DNA of 64,000 nucleotides from Flavobacteriales bacterium (GTDB taxonomy: Bacteria; Bacteroidota; Bacteroidia; Flavobacteriales; Schleiferiaceae): NCBI GenBank assembly GCA_017795025.1, contig CP051243.1:2566897-2630896 (forward strand), written 5' to 3'. Below the pieces are notes generated by a model. It worked only from the letters and a program-made list of their open reading frames with translations, ran no database searches and was not told the origin of the DNA. Below, piece after piece: positions 44,801 through 53,919 of this stretch (positions are counted from its first letter, which is position 1; each line of letters opens with the position of its first letter). A program made the translations under genes and the position numbers.

Positions 44801-45199
44801 ATGAATAGAAAAAAAATGGAAACCTTGGTTCTAGTAGTTGGAACCTTGGTTGTAGCGGCCGCACTGGTCATGTATTTTGTGTTTGGAGATAAGCCACAAC
44901 GCGCCGTTTACTCCAATATCATCTTTGCCTTGGGCTTTTTATTTTATATCGCCTACAATACCATCACTACTTCAGGACTGCAAAAGGAAATTAAAGAGCT
45001 CAAAGGACAAGTAGATACCTTAAAAATAGAGCTTGATAAAAAACGTAAGGAGTTGGCCGACTTGCAAAAATCTTATCAAGACAGTCAAGATCAATTAATG
45101 GCCAAAACCCAGGAAGCAGAAAAGTTGGAGGCCGATTTACGAGCCCTCCAAAAAGAGTACGATGAACTAAAAGCCGCCCAAGAAACGGAGGAGGAATAA
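44801..45199 (+). CDS. Membrane protein with C-terminal coiled coil
   Basis: The 132-aa protein has two hydrophobic helices (about 8-28 and 38-56) and a highly charged coiled coil (about 60-130) that should be cytoplasmic. I do not recognise a family. It lies 42 bp after rnr and 15 bp before the LysE gene, so it may be in the same transcript. A scaffold role is possible, but nothing in the sequence fixes it. Confidence 0.7.
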   Translation: MNRKKMETLVLVVGTLVVAAALVMYFVFGDKPQRAVYSNIIFALGFLFYIAYNTITTSGLQKEIKELKGQVDTLKIELDKKRKELADLQKSYQDSQDQLMAKTQEAEKLEADLRALQKEYDELKAAQETEEE

Positions 45200-45214
45200 A
45201 GCTATCTCGATCTT

Positions 45215-45832
45215 TTGGAGCTTCTCTATGCCTTACCCTTGGGTCTGAGTTTAAGTTTCGCTGCCGGACCTATCTTTTTCGTGATTATTGAGACGAGCAT
45301 TTCCAAGGGAAAGGTATCGGCTTTGATACTTGACCTTGGCGCCGTAGTCGCAGACATCCTTTTTATTCTACTCGCCTATTTTGGCAGTAGACCCTTATTG
45401 GAAAACCTCAAGTCCAATTTATGGATTGGCATTTTTTCGGGCTTAGCGGTGATGTTTTTTGGTGGTTACTACCTGCATAAGTCGAAAAAGCCTAACCAAC
45501 TAAGAACGGGTCCAAGCTTAAACCGTCGCGGCCTACTCTTCGTTAAAGGGTTTCTCCTAAACTTCCTCAATATTGGCGTGCTCCTCTTTTGGTTAGCGAC
45601 AACCATAAGCATTGGAAATCTACTTCATAATGAACCCCAACGAATGCTAGTATTTTATACCGCAACCATTGGGGTTTATTTAGGATTTGATTTTTTAAAA
45701 ATCTACTTCGCCAACCGCTTTAAAAAGAAGCTGGCGGGTAGAGGAATGCAAATCATGGAAAAGATTATTGCCCTCATCCTCATTGGCTTTGGGCTCTTCA
45801 TCAGTCTCCGTGCACTCCACGAGAACATTTAA
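45215..45832 (+). CDS. LysE family transporter with TTG start
   Basis: The 205-aa protein has about six hydrophobic helices and a LysE/RhtB-type opening (PLGLSLSFAAGPIFFVIIETSI). Family members export amino acids or related metabolites. The start must be TTG at 45215: the only in-frame codons after the preceding TAA are AGC, TAT, CTC, GAT and CTT. Its stop abuts the stop of the convergent M1 peptidase gene with no gap. Confidence 0.8.
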   Translation: MELLYALPLGLSLSFAAGPIFFVIIETSISKGKVSALILDLGAVVADILFILLAYFGSRPLLENLKSNLWIGIFSGLAVMFFGGYYLHKSKKPNQLRTGPSLNRRGLLFVKGFLLNFLNIGVLLFWLATTISIGNLLHNEPQRMLVFYTATIGVYLGFDFLKIYFANRFKKKLAGRGMQIMEKIIALILIGFGLFISLRALHENI

Positions 45833-47674
45833 CTACTGCCCTTCTTCACTAGGGTAACTATTATTGCTACGATTTACATCGGCCATAAAGCCTTCCTCAT
45901 CAATTACTATCGATTCGATCTGATCCAGCTCAAATGGTAGATTAATTTCATGTTCGGGATGGGTCCAAGGCCAAGGCTCGAGGTTTGCCAATCCTTCTTG
46001 CGGACAAGGACCGTACTGCATTTGGGTGGGTATATAATAATTAAACTCTACTCCATCGCGCAGGTAAACCCTGATTCGGAGAGGCATCGACATCGTTCCC
46101 AAACGCTCCAAAGTAATGCGGGTGTTGCCCTTGCCACCGTCAACCTCCGCAATGCCATAGTCAATAAGCTTAGTGGTTTCTACCCACTGGTGGTAATACC
46201 AATCTAGCTGCAAACCACTTTCCCGCTCCATAATTCGCACTAAGTCCCAAGGTTCGGGATGCTTAAATTTCCAGGTTTCGAAAAAGCGCAGCATCGCACG
46301 ATTAAAGGCGTCTTCACCTACGATATATCGCATTTGAGCTAGGAAAATCTCGCCGCGGGAATAGGCATTTATCCCATAACTACGGTTGCGCTCATAACGA
46401 TCGGCCATCGTGCTCATCGGTTCATTTTGCTCCGGCTTGGAGGCTAAAAAGGCATGGGCCGCAAATGAGCTTGCATGTGGGTTTACCTTAGGTTTTGGGG
46501 TGATGGCATTTAAAACCTCACTTTCGGCAAAGGAGGTAAAGCCTTCGTCCATCCATGGAAAACGGGTTTCATTGCTTCCCAAAATGCCGTAAAACCAGTT
46601 GTGCGCCCCTTCATGTACGGTTACCCCTACCAAACCACTAATTTTTCCGGTGCCCTTAAGCATAGTGCACATGGGGTATTCCATTCCACCATCACCTCCT
46701 TGTATTACCGAAAACTGTGGATAAGGATAGCGACCAAAGCGGGTATTCATCTCTCTAAAAAACTGAGCGGTATATTTTGGAAGGCGCTCCCAGGTGTCGT
46801 CGTACTTTTTTAAATAAAAGAAATGCAGGTTTAAGGCCGAGTCTAAAGGCATCATGGTATGCTCATAATCTGGATCGGCCCCCCAGGCAAAATCGTGCAC
46901 ATCTTGGGCGGTAAAAGTCCAAGTGCGACGGTCGGCGTCAACTTCTTTTAACTGCATAAACTGCAGTCCGTCAACTTCTCGTTCTTCTTGCCAGTAGTCC
47001 GAAAAATTCTTTAAGCTTCCGGTAGCGGCCACCTTATAATCACTTGGCAAGTCGATGTTAACTTCAAACTTTCCAAAGGGAGCATAAAACTCTCGGGCCA
47101 CATAAGGGTAAGCGTGCCAGCCCATATTATCATAAGCAGCAATTTTCGGATACCATTGGGTCATAGTATAGTCGATTCCTTCTTCATTATCGCGGCCACT
47201 ACGACGAATTTGTTCAGGCACTTGGCCTTTAAATACCATTTGAATTTGGGCCGTGTCTCCCGGTAAAATCGGTGATTGTAAACTCACCTTTAAAACCGTC
47301 TCTCGCATTTCGAGGAAGGCAGACTCCCCATTAACCCTCATGCTCTGCACTTCCTGAATACCAATTTCATCCTTCTTCAATTTTGAAATTCGGTCTTCCA
47401 CGCGCTTATCGGGGTCCGGTAAATTTCGAGAGCGAACGTCCATCATACTATTTGGCTGGAAGGCATTAAAGTAGAGATGGAAGAATAGCTCATTTAGGGT
47501 ATCGGGAGAGTGATTGATGTAGCTCAAGTCCTCACTTCCTTTAAAGCTGTGATCTTCGGGGTAAAGTGAAATATTAATCTTGTAATCTACTTCTTGCTGC
47601 CAGTAACCAGGAGGAACTTGGGCCACTAAGCTAAAGGGCAGCAAAAAAAGTGCAGACTTAAATATAGACTTCAT
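45833..47674 (-). CDS. M1 family metallopeptidase
   Basis: The 613-aa secreted enzyme has a signal peptide (ending SLVAQ), an N-terminal beta domain, and the gluzincin zinc site HEGAHNW (about residue 353) followed by the third ligand Glu in WMDEGFTSFAE. The exopeptidase motif GxMEN is replaced by GGDGGMEYP, as in many Bacteroidota members. It should release N-terminal residues from peptides outside the inner membrane. It is a single gene convergent with lysE. Confidence 0.9.
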   Translation of the reverse strand: MKSIFKSALFLLPFSLVAQVPPGYWQQEVDYKINISLYPEDHSFKGSEDLSYINHSPDTLNELFFHLYFNAFQPNSMMDVRSRNLPDPDKRVEDRISKLKKDEIGIQEVQSMRVNGESAFLEMRETVLKVSLQSPILPGDTAQIQMVFKGQVPEQIRRSGRDNEEGIDYTMTQWYPKIAAYDNMGWHAYPYVAREFYAPFGKFEVNIDLPSDYKVAATGSLKNFSDYWQEEREVDGLQFMQLKEVDADRRTWTFTAQDVHDFAWGADPDYEHTMMPLDSALNLHFFYLKKYDDTWERLPKYTAQFFREMNTRFGRYPYPQFSVIQGGDGGMEYPMCTMLKGTGKISGLVGVTVHEGAHNWFYGILGSNETRFPWMDEGFTSFAESEVLNAITPKPKVNPHASSFAAHAFLASKPEQNEPMSTMADRYERNRSYGINAYSRGEIFLAQMRYIVGEDAFNRAMLRFFETWKFKHPEPWDLVRIMERESGLQLDWYYHQWVETTKLIDYGIAEVDGGKGNTRITLERLGTMSMPLRIRVYLRDGVEFNYYIPTQMQYGPCPQEGLANLEPWPWTHPEHEINLPFELDQIESIVIDEEGFMADVNRSNNSYPSEEGQ

Positions 47675-47717
47675 TTAATCGGGTGTTATTGGAATTGAAA
47701 TGTCTCTTAAAAAATGC

Positions 47718-48572
47718 TTATAAGTTAAAATCCTCTAAGCGGAAGGTTTGTTCTAAACGAGGGCCTTTTTCGGTCATTTTTAAGCTCGCCATTTGATTCG
47801 CCGCGTCGTGTTCAAAAAACATTTTCATACCCTCATCGGTGATTTTTTGCAAGACCGGAGCCTTTTCGGCCATTGTTTGCAGGGGCCGCACATCGTAGCC
47901 CATTACATAGGGTAAAGGAATATGTCCAACGCTTGGTAAAAGGTCGGCCATATAAAGTACCTTGTGTCCATTAACCTCAAGGTAAGGAAGCATTTGCGCT
48001 TCGGTGTGACCGTTTACGACCAGGACCTTAAAAGGGAGCTCGGTATCGTACCAACCGGTTTCGGAGGGTAGGTCAAGGAAGTTCATTTGGCCATTGGCCA
48101 TTAAAGGCTCAAAGTTTTCTTTTAAGAAGGAGGCCTTTTCTCTCGGGTTGGGGTTTACTGCCCAGTCCCAATGATGTTTATTGCTCCAATATTTGGCATT
48201 CTTAAAAGTGGGGACAAGTTTATCGCCCTCCATACTCACGGCACCACCCACGTGATCAAAGTGCATATGCGTTAAAAAAACATCGGTTATATCATCGCGG
48301 TGAAAGCCATGCTCTGCTAGTCCTTTATCCAAATCATGATCGCCTCCACGGAAATAATAACCAAAGAATTTTTCGCTTTGCTTATGCCCCATGCCGGTAT
48401 CAACTAAAATTAAGCGATCACCATCTTCAATCAAGAGCAATCGCAGGGCCCAATTACAAAGGTTGTTCTCATCGGCGGGGTTGGTGCGCTGCCAAATAGA
48501 TTTGGGCACTACGCCAAACATCGCTCCGCCGTCTAACTTAAAAGTTCCAAGATTTACCGAATATAATTTCAT
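47718..48572 (-). CDS. MBL-fold metallo-hydrolase
   Basis: The 284-aa protein carries the metallo-beta-lactamase fold motif HMHFDHVGGA (about residue 105), then VNGHTEAQ and MADLLPS (third and fourth metal-ligand regions) and a C-terminal FEHDAA. No signal peptide is present. It is near the AHL-lactonase-like group in layout (MKLYSVNLGTFKLDGGAMFG opening), but the substrate cannot be told from sequence. It is upstream of the M1 gene on the same strand with a 43-bp gap. Confidence 0.88.
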   Translation of the reverse strand: MKLYSVNLGTFKLDGGAMFGVVPKSIWQRTNPADENNLCNWALRLLLIEDGDRLILVDTGMGHKQSEKFFGYYFRGGDHDLDKGLAEHGFHRDDITDVFLTHMHFDHVGGAVSMEGDKLVPTFKNAKYWSNKHHWDWAVNPNPREKASFLKENFEPLMANGQMNFLDLPSETGWYDTELPFKVLVVNGHTEAQMLPYLEVNGHKVLYMADLLPSVGHIPLPYVMGYDVRPLQTMAEKAPVLQKITDEGMKMFFEHDAANQMASLKMTEKGPRLEQTFRLEDFNL

Positions 48573-48631
48573 AGCTTAGTTTGCGGTTTCGGCCAAAAAT
48601 AAGTTTTAAATACGGGCTCTTAAATTTTAGC

Positions 48632-49441
48632 ATGCGATACCTCTCTGCGATTCTACTTGTTGGTCTCCTCTACTCCTGCGATTCTCCGCCAAAAGAAAAG
48701 TTAAGACCCCAAAGCATATCCTATGAGTTGGATACCTTAAGTAGGGTGTATCCCGAAGATAGTTCCTTCCATTGGCTCGAAATGAACATCGTAGATTTAA
48801 AGCTAATTTCGAATGGCGACAGCCTGATTGAAAACATTGCCGATACTATTCATCAGCAGCTTATTCTTAATAACCTTAATTCGGACCTAAACCCAAATTC
48901 TTACGACGGCCTGTTTAAGGGTCTTTCGACTGAAATTAATCAGCTAATTGCTGAAGGGACAAGCTTTCTTGTTCCATGGCGCTTAGAGCAAAGCGTTCAT
49001 GTTGACCTCAACCAAAACGGTTTATTTGGCTACCATAGTTTTCATGGCAGTTTTACGGGCGGCGCTCACGGTAATACCTTTAGCGATGCGGGACTCTACC
49101 GCTTAAGGGATGGCGCTCGGCTCAGCATCGACAGTCTGTTAAGCCCAGGTAGTAAAGCCGAGCTACTCCTAATTGCGGAGGGCGCTTTTAGACAAAATTA
49201 TGGCCTTGGCGAAACCGCTAGCTTCGAAGAGCAGGGCTTTTGGTTTGAAGATGATGTATTTCGTTTGGCAGAGACTTTTACCTACGATACCACTGGACTG
49301 CATTTTCACTACAATACTTACGAAATAGCCCCTTATGCTAAAGGAAGCTTTTATATTGACCTTCCTTACGATTATATTTTACCACTCCTTAAACCCGAAT
49401 ATCATTTAGAACGAGCCTCAAGCTCCGAAATCGAATCTTAA
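48632..49441 (+). CDS. DUF3298-type lipoprotein
   Basis: The 269-aa lipoprotein (lipobox LLYSC near residue 16) has a DUF4163-like N-terminal half and a DUF3298-like C-terminal half with the segment GSFTGGAHGNTF and a late YEIAPYAKGSF. The ATG at 48632 is chosen because it opens a standard SPII signal; an upstream TTG at 48581 would add residues before the signal. RsiV-type anti-sigma proteins share this fold, but no sigma factor is adjacent. It is divergent from the MBL gene. Confidence 0.8.
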   Translation: MRYLSAILLVGLLYSCDSPPKEKLRPQSISYELDTLSRVYPEDSSFHWLEMNIVDLKLISNGDSLIENIADTIHQQLILNNLNSDLNPNSYDGLFKGLSTEINQLIAEGTSFLVPWRLEQSVHVDLNQNGLFGYHSFHGSFTGGAHGNTFSDAGLYRLRDGARLSIDSLLSPGSKAELLLIAEGAFRQNYGLGETASFEEQGFWFEDDVFRLAETFTYDTTGLHFHYNTYEIAPYAKGSFYIDLPYDYILPLLKPEYHLERASSSEIES

Positions 49442-49452
49442 ATCTTCAAAAT

Positions 49453-50622
49453 ATGCGATATCTAATCCTAGCCCTATGTCTAAGCCTTGGCTTGCAAGCC
49501 GAAAAAATTGAATTCCGAGACCTTTCTTTTAAAGAAGGTTTAGCCGCTGCCGCCGCAGAGGGGAAGCCTGTGTTTATCGATTGCTATACCACCTGGTGTG
49601 GGCCCTGTAAATGGATGACCGCAAATATTTTTACCGAAGCCAGTGTGGCCAAGTACTACAACGAAAATTACGTTTGTTTAAAGATTGACATGGAGAAAGG
49701 GGAAGGTGTAGATATTGCTAAAAAGTATGGCATCCGGGCCTATCCCACCCTGCTTTACCTCGATGATAAAGGCGAGCGTCTTTTAGTGTCGGTTGGTGCT
49801 AATCGCGATCCTCAAAGCTATATCGACAATGGTGAGCAAGCCAAAGACCCCAAACGAAACCTTCCTTATTTAGCCGAAAATGTAGAGGAGCAGTTTGGTA
49901 ATGAGGAGTTCATGCACGACTACTTTAAAACCATGAGCGCGGCCAATATGCTGCCCGCCGGGAAGGTAGACCGCTACTTCGAGCAGTTTGCTCCCGATGA
50001 GTGGTTTAAGGATATCAATTGGGAAATCCTTCAGGGAAGTGTAGACGATATAAATAGTGAGACCTACCGTGCTGTGTTGGCCCATGCTGATCAATTAATT
50101 GAAGCCCAAGGGGAACAAGGAGCCAGTTTTATTGAGCGTACTACCTTTTACGGATTGGCGAACATGCTTTATCGCGCTCGCAGCGAGGAAGCTAAAGCCA
50201 AATACCAAGAGAGTAAAAACGCCATTTTCGCCCTCGACTTTCCGGGTGCGGAAAAGGTGCGCTTCCAGCTCGATTTGCTGGGTTTTCAAATGGAAGAGAA
50301 CTTTGAGGAGTATGCAGCCTTAGCCCGCGAAAATGTACAGAAGTATTATTGGGATAATGCGGATGAGCTTAACAACATCTCTTGGACTTTCTATGAAAAG
50401 GTAAAAGACCCCGAGGCCTTACGGGACGCCCTATACTGGGCCGAGCGGGCTGTGGAGCTCAATGAAGCCCACCATATTTTAGATACTTATGCCCACCTTC
50501 TAAAAGTGAATAATCAGCCCGAAAAAGCCTTGGAAATGGAGCTTAAGGCTTTGGAAATTGCTCAGGGTGAAGGTGCCAATACTAAGGCTTATCAAGAGTT
50601 TATTGAGGAGTTGAAAGGTTAA
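49453..50622 (+). CDS. Thioredoxin-fold protein with C-terminal helical repeats
   Basis: The 389-aa protein has a short signal peptide (MRYLILALCLSLGLQA), a thioredoxin-like domain with WCGPC (Cys49/Cys52) in CYTTWCGPCKWM, and a C-terminal TPR-like helical region (about 200-389). It should act in the periplasm on disulfides or as a redox chaperone. The gene begins 12 bp after the DUF3298 lipoprotein, so the two may be co-expressed. Confidence 0.85.
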   Translation: MRYLILALCLSLGLQAEKIEFRDLSFKEGLAAAAAEGKPVFIDCYTTWCGPCKWMTANIFTEASVAKYYNENYVCLKIDMEKGEGVDIAKKYGIRAYPTLLYLDDKGERLLVSVGANRDPQSYIDNGEQAKDPKRNLPYLAENVEEQFGNEEFMHDYFKTMSAANMLPAGKVDRYFEQFAPDEWFKDINWEILQGSVDDINSETYRAVLAHADQLIEAQGEQGASFIERTTFYGLANMLYRARSEEAKAKYQESKNAIFALDFPGAEKVRFQLDLLGFQMEENFEEYAALARENVQKYYWDNADELNNISWTFYEKVKDPEALRDALYWAERAVELNEAHHILDTYAHLLKVNNQPEKALEMELKALEIAQGEGANTKAYQEFIEELKG

Positions 50623-50650
50623 AACCAAGCTTTAACCTGCTGCTTCATTT

Positions 50651-52027
50651 ATGCCTTATCATCAACCGGAGAAAATCGGGATACCGCCAATTCGCTTTTA
50701 TGGAGGCCTCTTCCTTGGTTTAGCCTTCGGCCTGGTTTTCTACCAATTTGGTATTCTCCTGGCCGAGCTACTCCGCTTTATGGCCATGGACCATTATTTT
50801 CAGTTTTGGCCATTGACCTCCGAAGAGCGGCTTTATTTTAAACTGTTCTTTGCGGCCTTGGGCTTCATTGGTGGGTTAGGAGTCATTTTTGACCTCTGGT
50901 TTTATCGCGCTCGGACTTATGGCTCGAAAGTGCCAAGTTTCCGTAGTAGGGTATACAATGATCACACTGTTTTACAATGGAGCTTTCTACATTGGTTTAT
51001 TAAGCTGGGCTTCCTTTATATCACTTTTTTAGGTTGGACCTTTTTCTCCCCAAAAGACAGCCTTAACTTTTATGAAAATTATTTTTGGTTATTTCCCGGT
51101 ATTCTGTTGGCGCTCTTCCTTAATATGTGGAAAAGCCTACTGCTTAAATACCGTGGCACCGCCTTTCGTTATATGGGCTTAAGTGCCCTTCTTATTGCGG
51201 CATTAAGCGGTTTGGCTAGTCAATGGGACTGGGTAAATGCTGAGGCCATTGAAGCCGAAATAGCAAAGAACAACCCCTACAAGCGATTCGATGTACAAAT
51301 TCCTATTACAAGCTATGGGGAGAGAGACAGCAGCTTTCGGGTCTTTTATCAAGAGTACTTTTTAGTCCCTTCCGACAGTTCAAGTTTTGAAATTTATAAG
51401 AGCTTAAATAAATGTGTGGTTTCCCAAGCTGAGTTTTTAATAGGGCTGCATGATGCCTATTTTTATAGAGCTCATTTTATTCCTCCTTATCGTCGCTTGC
51501 GTTGGGTAATTGATAAAGACCTCATCATGGAATCGGTTATAAAGGCCCACTTTTTACTACCCGATTATATATATGCGCGTGGCATTAATTATGCCGTTCA
51601 GCCTAAAGCAAATACTAGGGCCTTGGACTATTTCAATTTCCAGGTATACTATTATGGTAGTGGTCTTGATGCTGAACTCAATATACCCCTTCCTCCACCA
51701 TCTCCGTTTGTAGCTAAATTATATGAGTATGAACTTAGGCTTGAACCCGGAGTAAAAAACCGAATAATTGTTGATGGTCGTGAAATCGGTATAAAAGAAT
51801 TAGAAGCGCTCATCCTGCAGCGTCTAAAAAACAAAGAGCCGCTCGGTTTTCATTTTTCGGGCTGGCAGCAAAAAAGATTTGGCAATTATTTTAAGGTGCT
51901 CGAGACCATTCGAAGGGTTTTAGATAATTCTTCCCAGCTGGGACTCAGAAAAGAGAACACAAGCATAAATATTCGTTTCGACGATCAGGTTACCAAGTCA
52001 ATGAGTTTTAAACCGATTAACCGTTAA
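50651..52027 (+). CDS. Unrecognised five-helix membrane protein
   Basis: The 458-aa protein has about five membrane helices in its first 190 residues (near 17-42, 62-85, 115-131, 145-160, 173-190) and a soluble C-terminal half. Its end (RIIVDGREIGIKELEAL ... LETIRRVLDNSSQLGL) vaguely recalls ExbD-type domains, but the topology is different and I do not assign it. It starts 29 bp after the thioredoxin-fold gene. Its stop codon lies inside the first nested palindrome. Confidence 0.7.
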   Translation: MPYHQPEKIGIPPIRFYGGLFLGLAFGLVFYQFGILLAELLRFMAMDHYFQFWPLTSEERLYFKLFFAALGFIGGLGVIFDLWFYRARTYGSKVPSFRSRVYNDHTVLQWSFLHWFIKLGFLYITFLGWTFFSPKDSLNFYENYFWLFPGILLALFLNMWKSLLLKYRGTAFRYMGLSALLIAALSGLASQWDWVNAEAIEAEIAKNNPYKRFDVQIPITSYGERDSSFRVFYQEYFLVPSDSSSFEIYKSLNKCVVSQAEFLIGLHDAYFYRAHFIPPYRRLRWVIDKDLIMESVIKAHFLLPDYIYARGINYAVQPKANTRALDYFNFQVYYYGSGLDAELNIPLPPPSPFVAKLYEYELRLEPGVKNRIIVDGREIGIKELEALILQRLKNKEPLGFHFSGWQQKRFGNYFKVLETIRRVLDNSSQLGLRKENTSINIRFDDQVTKSMSFKPINR

Positions 52028-52065
52028 TCTTTTCGATAAACGGTCGTTTATCTTCGATTAATGGT
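52020..52065. repeat. Nested palindrome copy 1
   Basis: Outer arms ACCGTTAATC (52020-52029) and GATTAATGGT (52056-52065) and inner arms GATAAAC (52035-52041) and GTTTATC (52046-52052) enclose a GGTC loop; internal loops are TTTTC and TTC. The layout is identical to the copy at 52791-52836. It overlaps the stop codon of the preceding gene. Confidence 0.8.
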
Positions 52066-52078
52066 AGACCCGCCAGTT

Positions 52079-52088
52079 ATAGCGCTAT
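52079..52088. repeat. Short perfect palindrome
   Basis: ATAGCGCTAT is a 10-bp perfect palindrome between nested copies 1 and 3. Confidence 0.35.
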
Positions 52089-52110
52089 TTATCAGTGTGT
52101 TATGTTTTTC

Positions 52111-52128
52111 GGTAAACGGTCGTTTATC
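52111..52128. repeat. Nested palindrome copy 3 (inner hairpin only)
   Basis: GGTAAAC-GGTC-GTTTATC repeats the inner hairpin and GGTC loop of the full copies, preceded by TTTTTC like their internal loop. It lacks outer arms and lies 37 bases before the start of the 203-aa gene. Confidence 0.65.
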
Positions 52129-52164
52129 GGTAAAGAGCCATTACCTTGCTTTAAAATAGGATCT

Positions 52165-52776
52165 ATGAAATTGCTTTTCTCTTTTTTAAGCCTCTCCCTC
52201 CTTTTTCTTCTTAGCACCACACCTCAGGAAAACCCCTTAATTGAAAAAGACTTTAGTGAGGCGCTGATGCCCCAATGGGAGTTTTTAGGTTTTATTGGAG
52301 AGGAAAAGCAACGCATCTACATCCAGTTTACCGATCTAAAACAAGACCCCAGCCTTCCATCACTTTATCATTTGAGCGGCTTTACCACGGTAAAAGGCAA
52401 TCGCTGTGACTTTAAAGGGAGCCTTATTCTTGAGTCCATTGAACGGCAATCCCTCGGGGGTGATTCCCTCCAAGGTGTGCTCCGTGGGACTTATCGCCTA
52501 GCCGAGGATCCTCGTCAACAGCATGTAGGTGTTTTCCAAGGCCGATTTTGGGCCCATTGGCTTTCGCCTGATGGCATCCAAATAGAATACTTCCAGCCTC
52601 GTCGCTATACAGATGAGTATAAAAATAACCAGTACCAAGGAAGCTGGACTGCTTATGGGGACTCTATTCCTAAAGTCTGTAATTGGGGGGAGCACCGCAT
52701 TCCTCAAAGTGAAGACTTGGATATTGGTGCTGCCGAATTTAGCGCCAACCCGAAATACCGAAACCGAGGTTGGTGA
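52165..52776 (+). CDS. Secreted orphan protein flanked by nested palindromes
   Basis: The 203-aa protein has a signal peptide (MKLLFSFLSLSLLFLLSTT) and a beta-rich body (QRIYIQFTDLKQ; YHLSGFTTVKGNRCDFKGSL; FQGRFWAHWLSPDG) of no family I recognise. The start at the ATG at 52165 gives a standard signal. Copies of the same nested palindrome lie on both sides (52020-52128 before it, 52791-52836 after it), which could mark a mobile or duplicated cassette, though no transposase is present. Confidence 0.65.
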   Translation: MKLLFSFLSLSLLFLLSTTPQENPLIEKDFSEALMPQWEFLGFIGEEKQRIYIQFTDLKQDPSLPSLYHLSGFTTVKGNRCDFKGSLILESIERQSLGGDSLQGVLRGTYRLAEDPRQQHVGVFQGRFWAHWLSPDGIQIEYFQPRRYTDEYKNNQYQGSWTAYGDSIPKVCNWGEHRIPQSEDLDIGAAEFSANPKYRNRGW

Positions 52777-52790
52777 TGTGTTTTCCGTTT

Positions 52791-52836
52791 ACCGATAATC
52801 TTTTCGATAAACGGTCGATTATCTTCGATAAGCGGT
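52791..52836. repeat. Nested palindrome copy 2
   Basis: Outer arms ACCGATAATC (52791-52800) and GATAAGCGGT (52827-52836) and inner arms GATAAAC (52806-52812) and GATTATC (52817-52823) enclose the loop GGTC; internal loops are TTTTC and TTC. The spacing is the same as copy 1 base for base. It follows the 203-aa gene by 14 bp. Confidence 0.8.
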
Positions 52837-52921
52837 AAATAGGTTATTTAACGACGTGATAAAGTCTTGCCTATGCGCTGCGATTTTTGTAATTTATAGT
52901 CGCAAACCAAACCTTTAAAAA

Positions 52922-53206
52922 ATGAAGCCTTCTTATTGGGCACTTGGGCTGTGTGTGGGGCTGGCACTGCTTTTAGGCGGGTGCGCCCCTAGTGCCTACA
53001 CCGAGCAGCCTGCGGGTTTTTTTAGTGGACTATGGCATGGTTTCATCATTCTTTTTTCAGCTTTCGGTAAGCTGTTTAGTTTCGATGTGGGTATTCATGC
53101 CTCCCATAATACCGGTTGGCCCTATTGGTTAGGCTTTATTCTAGGCTTAAGCATGTCTATAGGTGTTGGCGGAAAGGCTGGTCAAAAAGCGCGTCGAAGT
53201 AAGTAG
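52922..53206 (+). CDS. Small lipoprotein with hydrophobic segments
   Basis: The 94-aa protein has a lipobox LLGGC (Cys21) and two further hydrophobic stretches (about 32-50 and 67-85, the latter Gly-rich: WLGFILGLSMSIGVGG), then a basic tail. It matches a pattern I have seen in small Bacteroidota membrane proteins but cannot name. It precedes the M23 peptidase gene by 30 bp. Confidence 0.65.
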   Translation: MKPSYWALGLCVGLALLLGGCAPSAYTEQPAGFFSGLWHGFIILFSAFGKLFSFDVGIHASHNTGWPYWLGFILGLSMSIGVGGKAGQKARRSK

Positions 53207-53236
53207 CAATTGTTTGAGCCCCCTAAATTTGAGGCC

Positions 53237-53884
53237 ATGAAAATAAACGTTCAACATCCCCTTTTTAAACTGGTTCTCAACCCTAAAACCTGTCATCAGC
53301 TTAACTTGTCGGCAGACAATCCAGACCTTAAGTACATCGACAGTCAGGATAAACTGGGAAAATATATCCTGCAGCGTATTCGCCAGGAACACGCCTTATA
53401 TGCCATCGGTGGTTATGCCGAAAATCGCAAAATATACAGTCAGTTCGAGCACTTTGACAGCGAAGGAGGCAAACGCAATATTCACTTGGGGGTTGATTTT
53501 TGGGCTCCGGCCGGAACGCCCATTTTTTGCCCTATCGATGCGAGGGTCCATTCCTTCCAGTATAATGATAATCCCGGCGATTATGGAGCGACCCTAATCT
53601 TAGAGCATCAGCATAAAGGGAAAGCTTTTTACACCTTATACGGTCATATTTCTTTAGCGGACCTTGAGGGCCTCGAAAAGGGAAAAGAATTTAAAGCCGG
53701 TGATCGCATTGCTCACCTAGGAAAAGAGAACGAAAATGGAGGCTGGCCTCCTCATCTTCACTTTCAGGTAATCAAAAACCTGGAAGGAAACTCGGGGGAT
53801 TATCCCGGAGTAGTGGCTAGCCATCAGGCGAAAGCCTACCTAAGCAACTGCCCAAATCCGGAGCCTTTCTTTACCGGAGCCTAG
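53237..53884 (+). CDS. M23 family metallopeptidase
   Basis: The 215-aa protein has the LytM zinc site: HLGVDFWAP (about 81) and HLHFQV (about 173), with LYGHISL between them. M23 enzymes cut peptidoglycan cross-links. There is no signal peptide, so export is unclear. The ATG at 53237 is preferred to a TTG at 53210, which would add nine residues of no clear role. Confidence 0.85.
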   Translation: MKINVQHPLFKLVLNPKTCHQLNLSADNPDLKYIDSQDKLGKYILQRIRQEHALYAIGGYAENRKIYSQFEHFDSEGGKRNIHLGVDFWAPAGTPIFCPIDARVHSFQYNDNPGDYGATLILEHQHKGKAFYTLYGHISLADLEGLEKGKEFKAGDRIAHLGKENENGGWPPHLHFQVIKNLEGNSGDYPGVVASHQAKAYLSNCPNPEPFFTGA

Positions 53885-53919
53885 TTGTATATTGCGTCAT
53901 CCAGAACCAAACATCAAGA

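Noticed and set aside
53210-53236. TTG start for the M23 peptidase and a TAAATTTG box at 53224
   Set aside because: The extra nine residues add nothing recognisable, and the box is only five bases from the ATG with no -33 partner.
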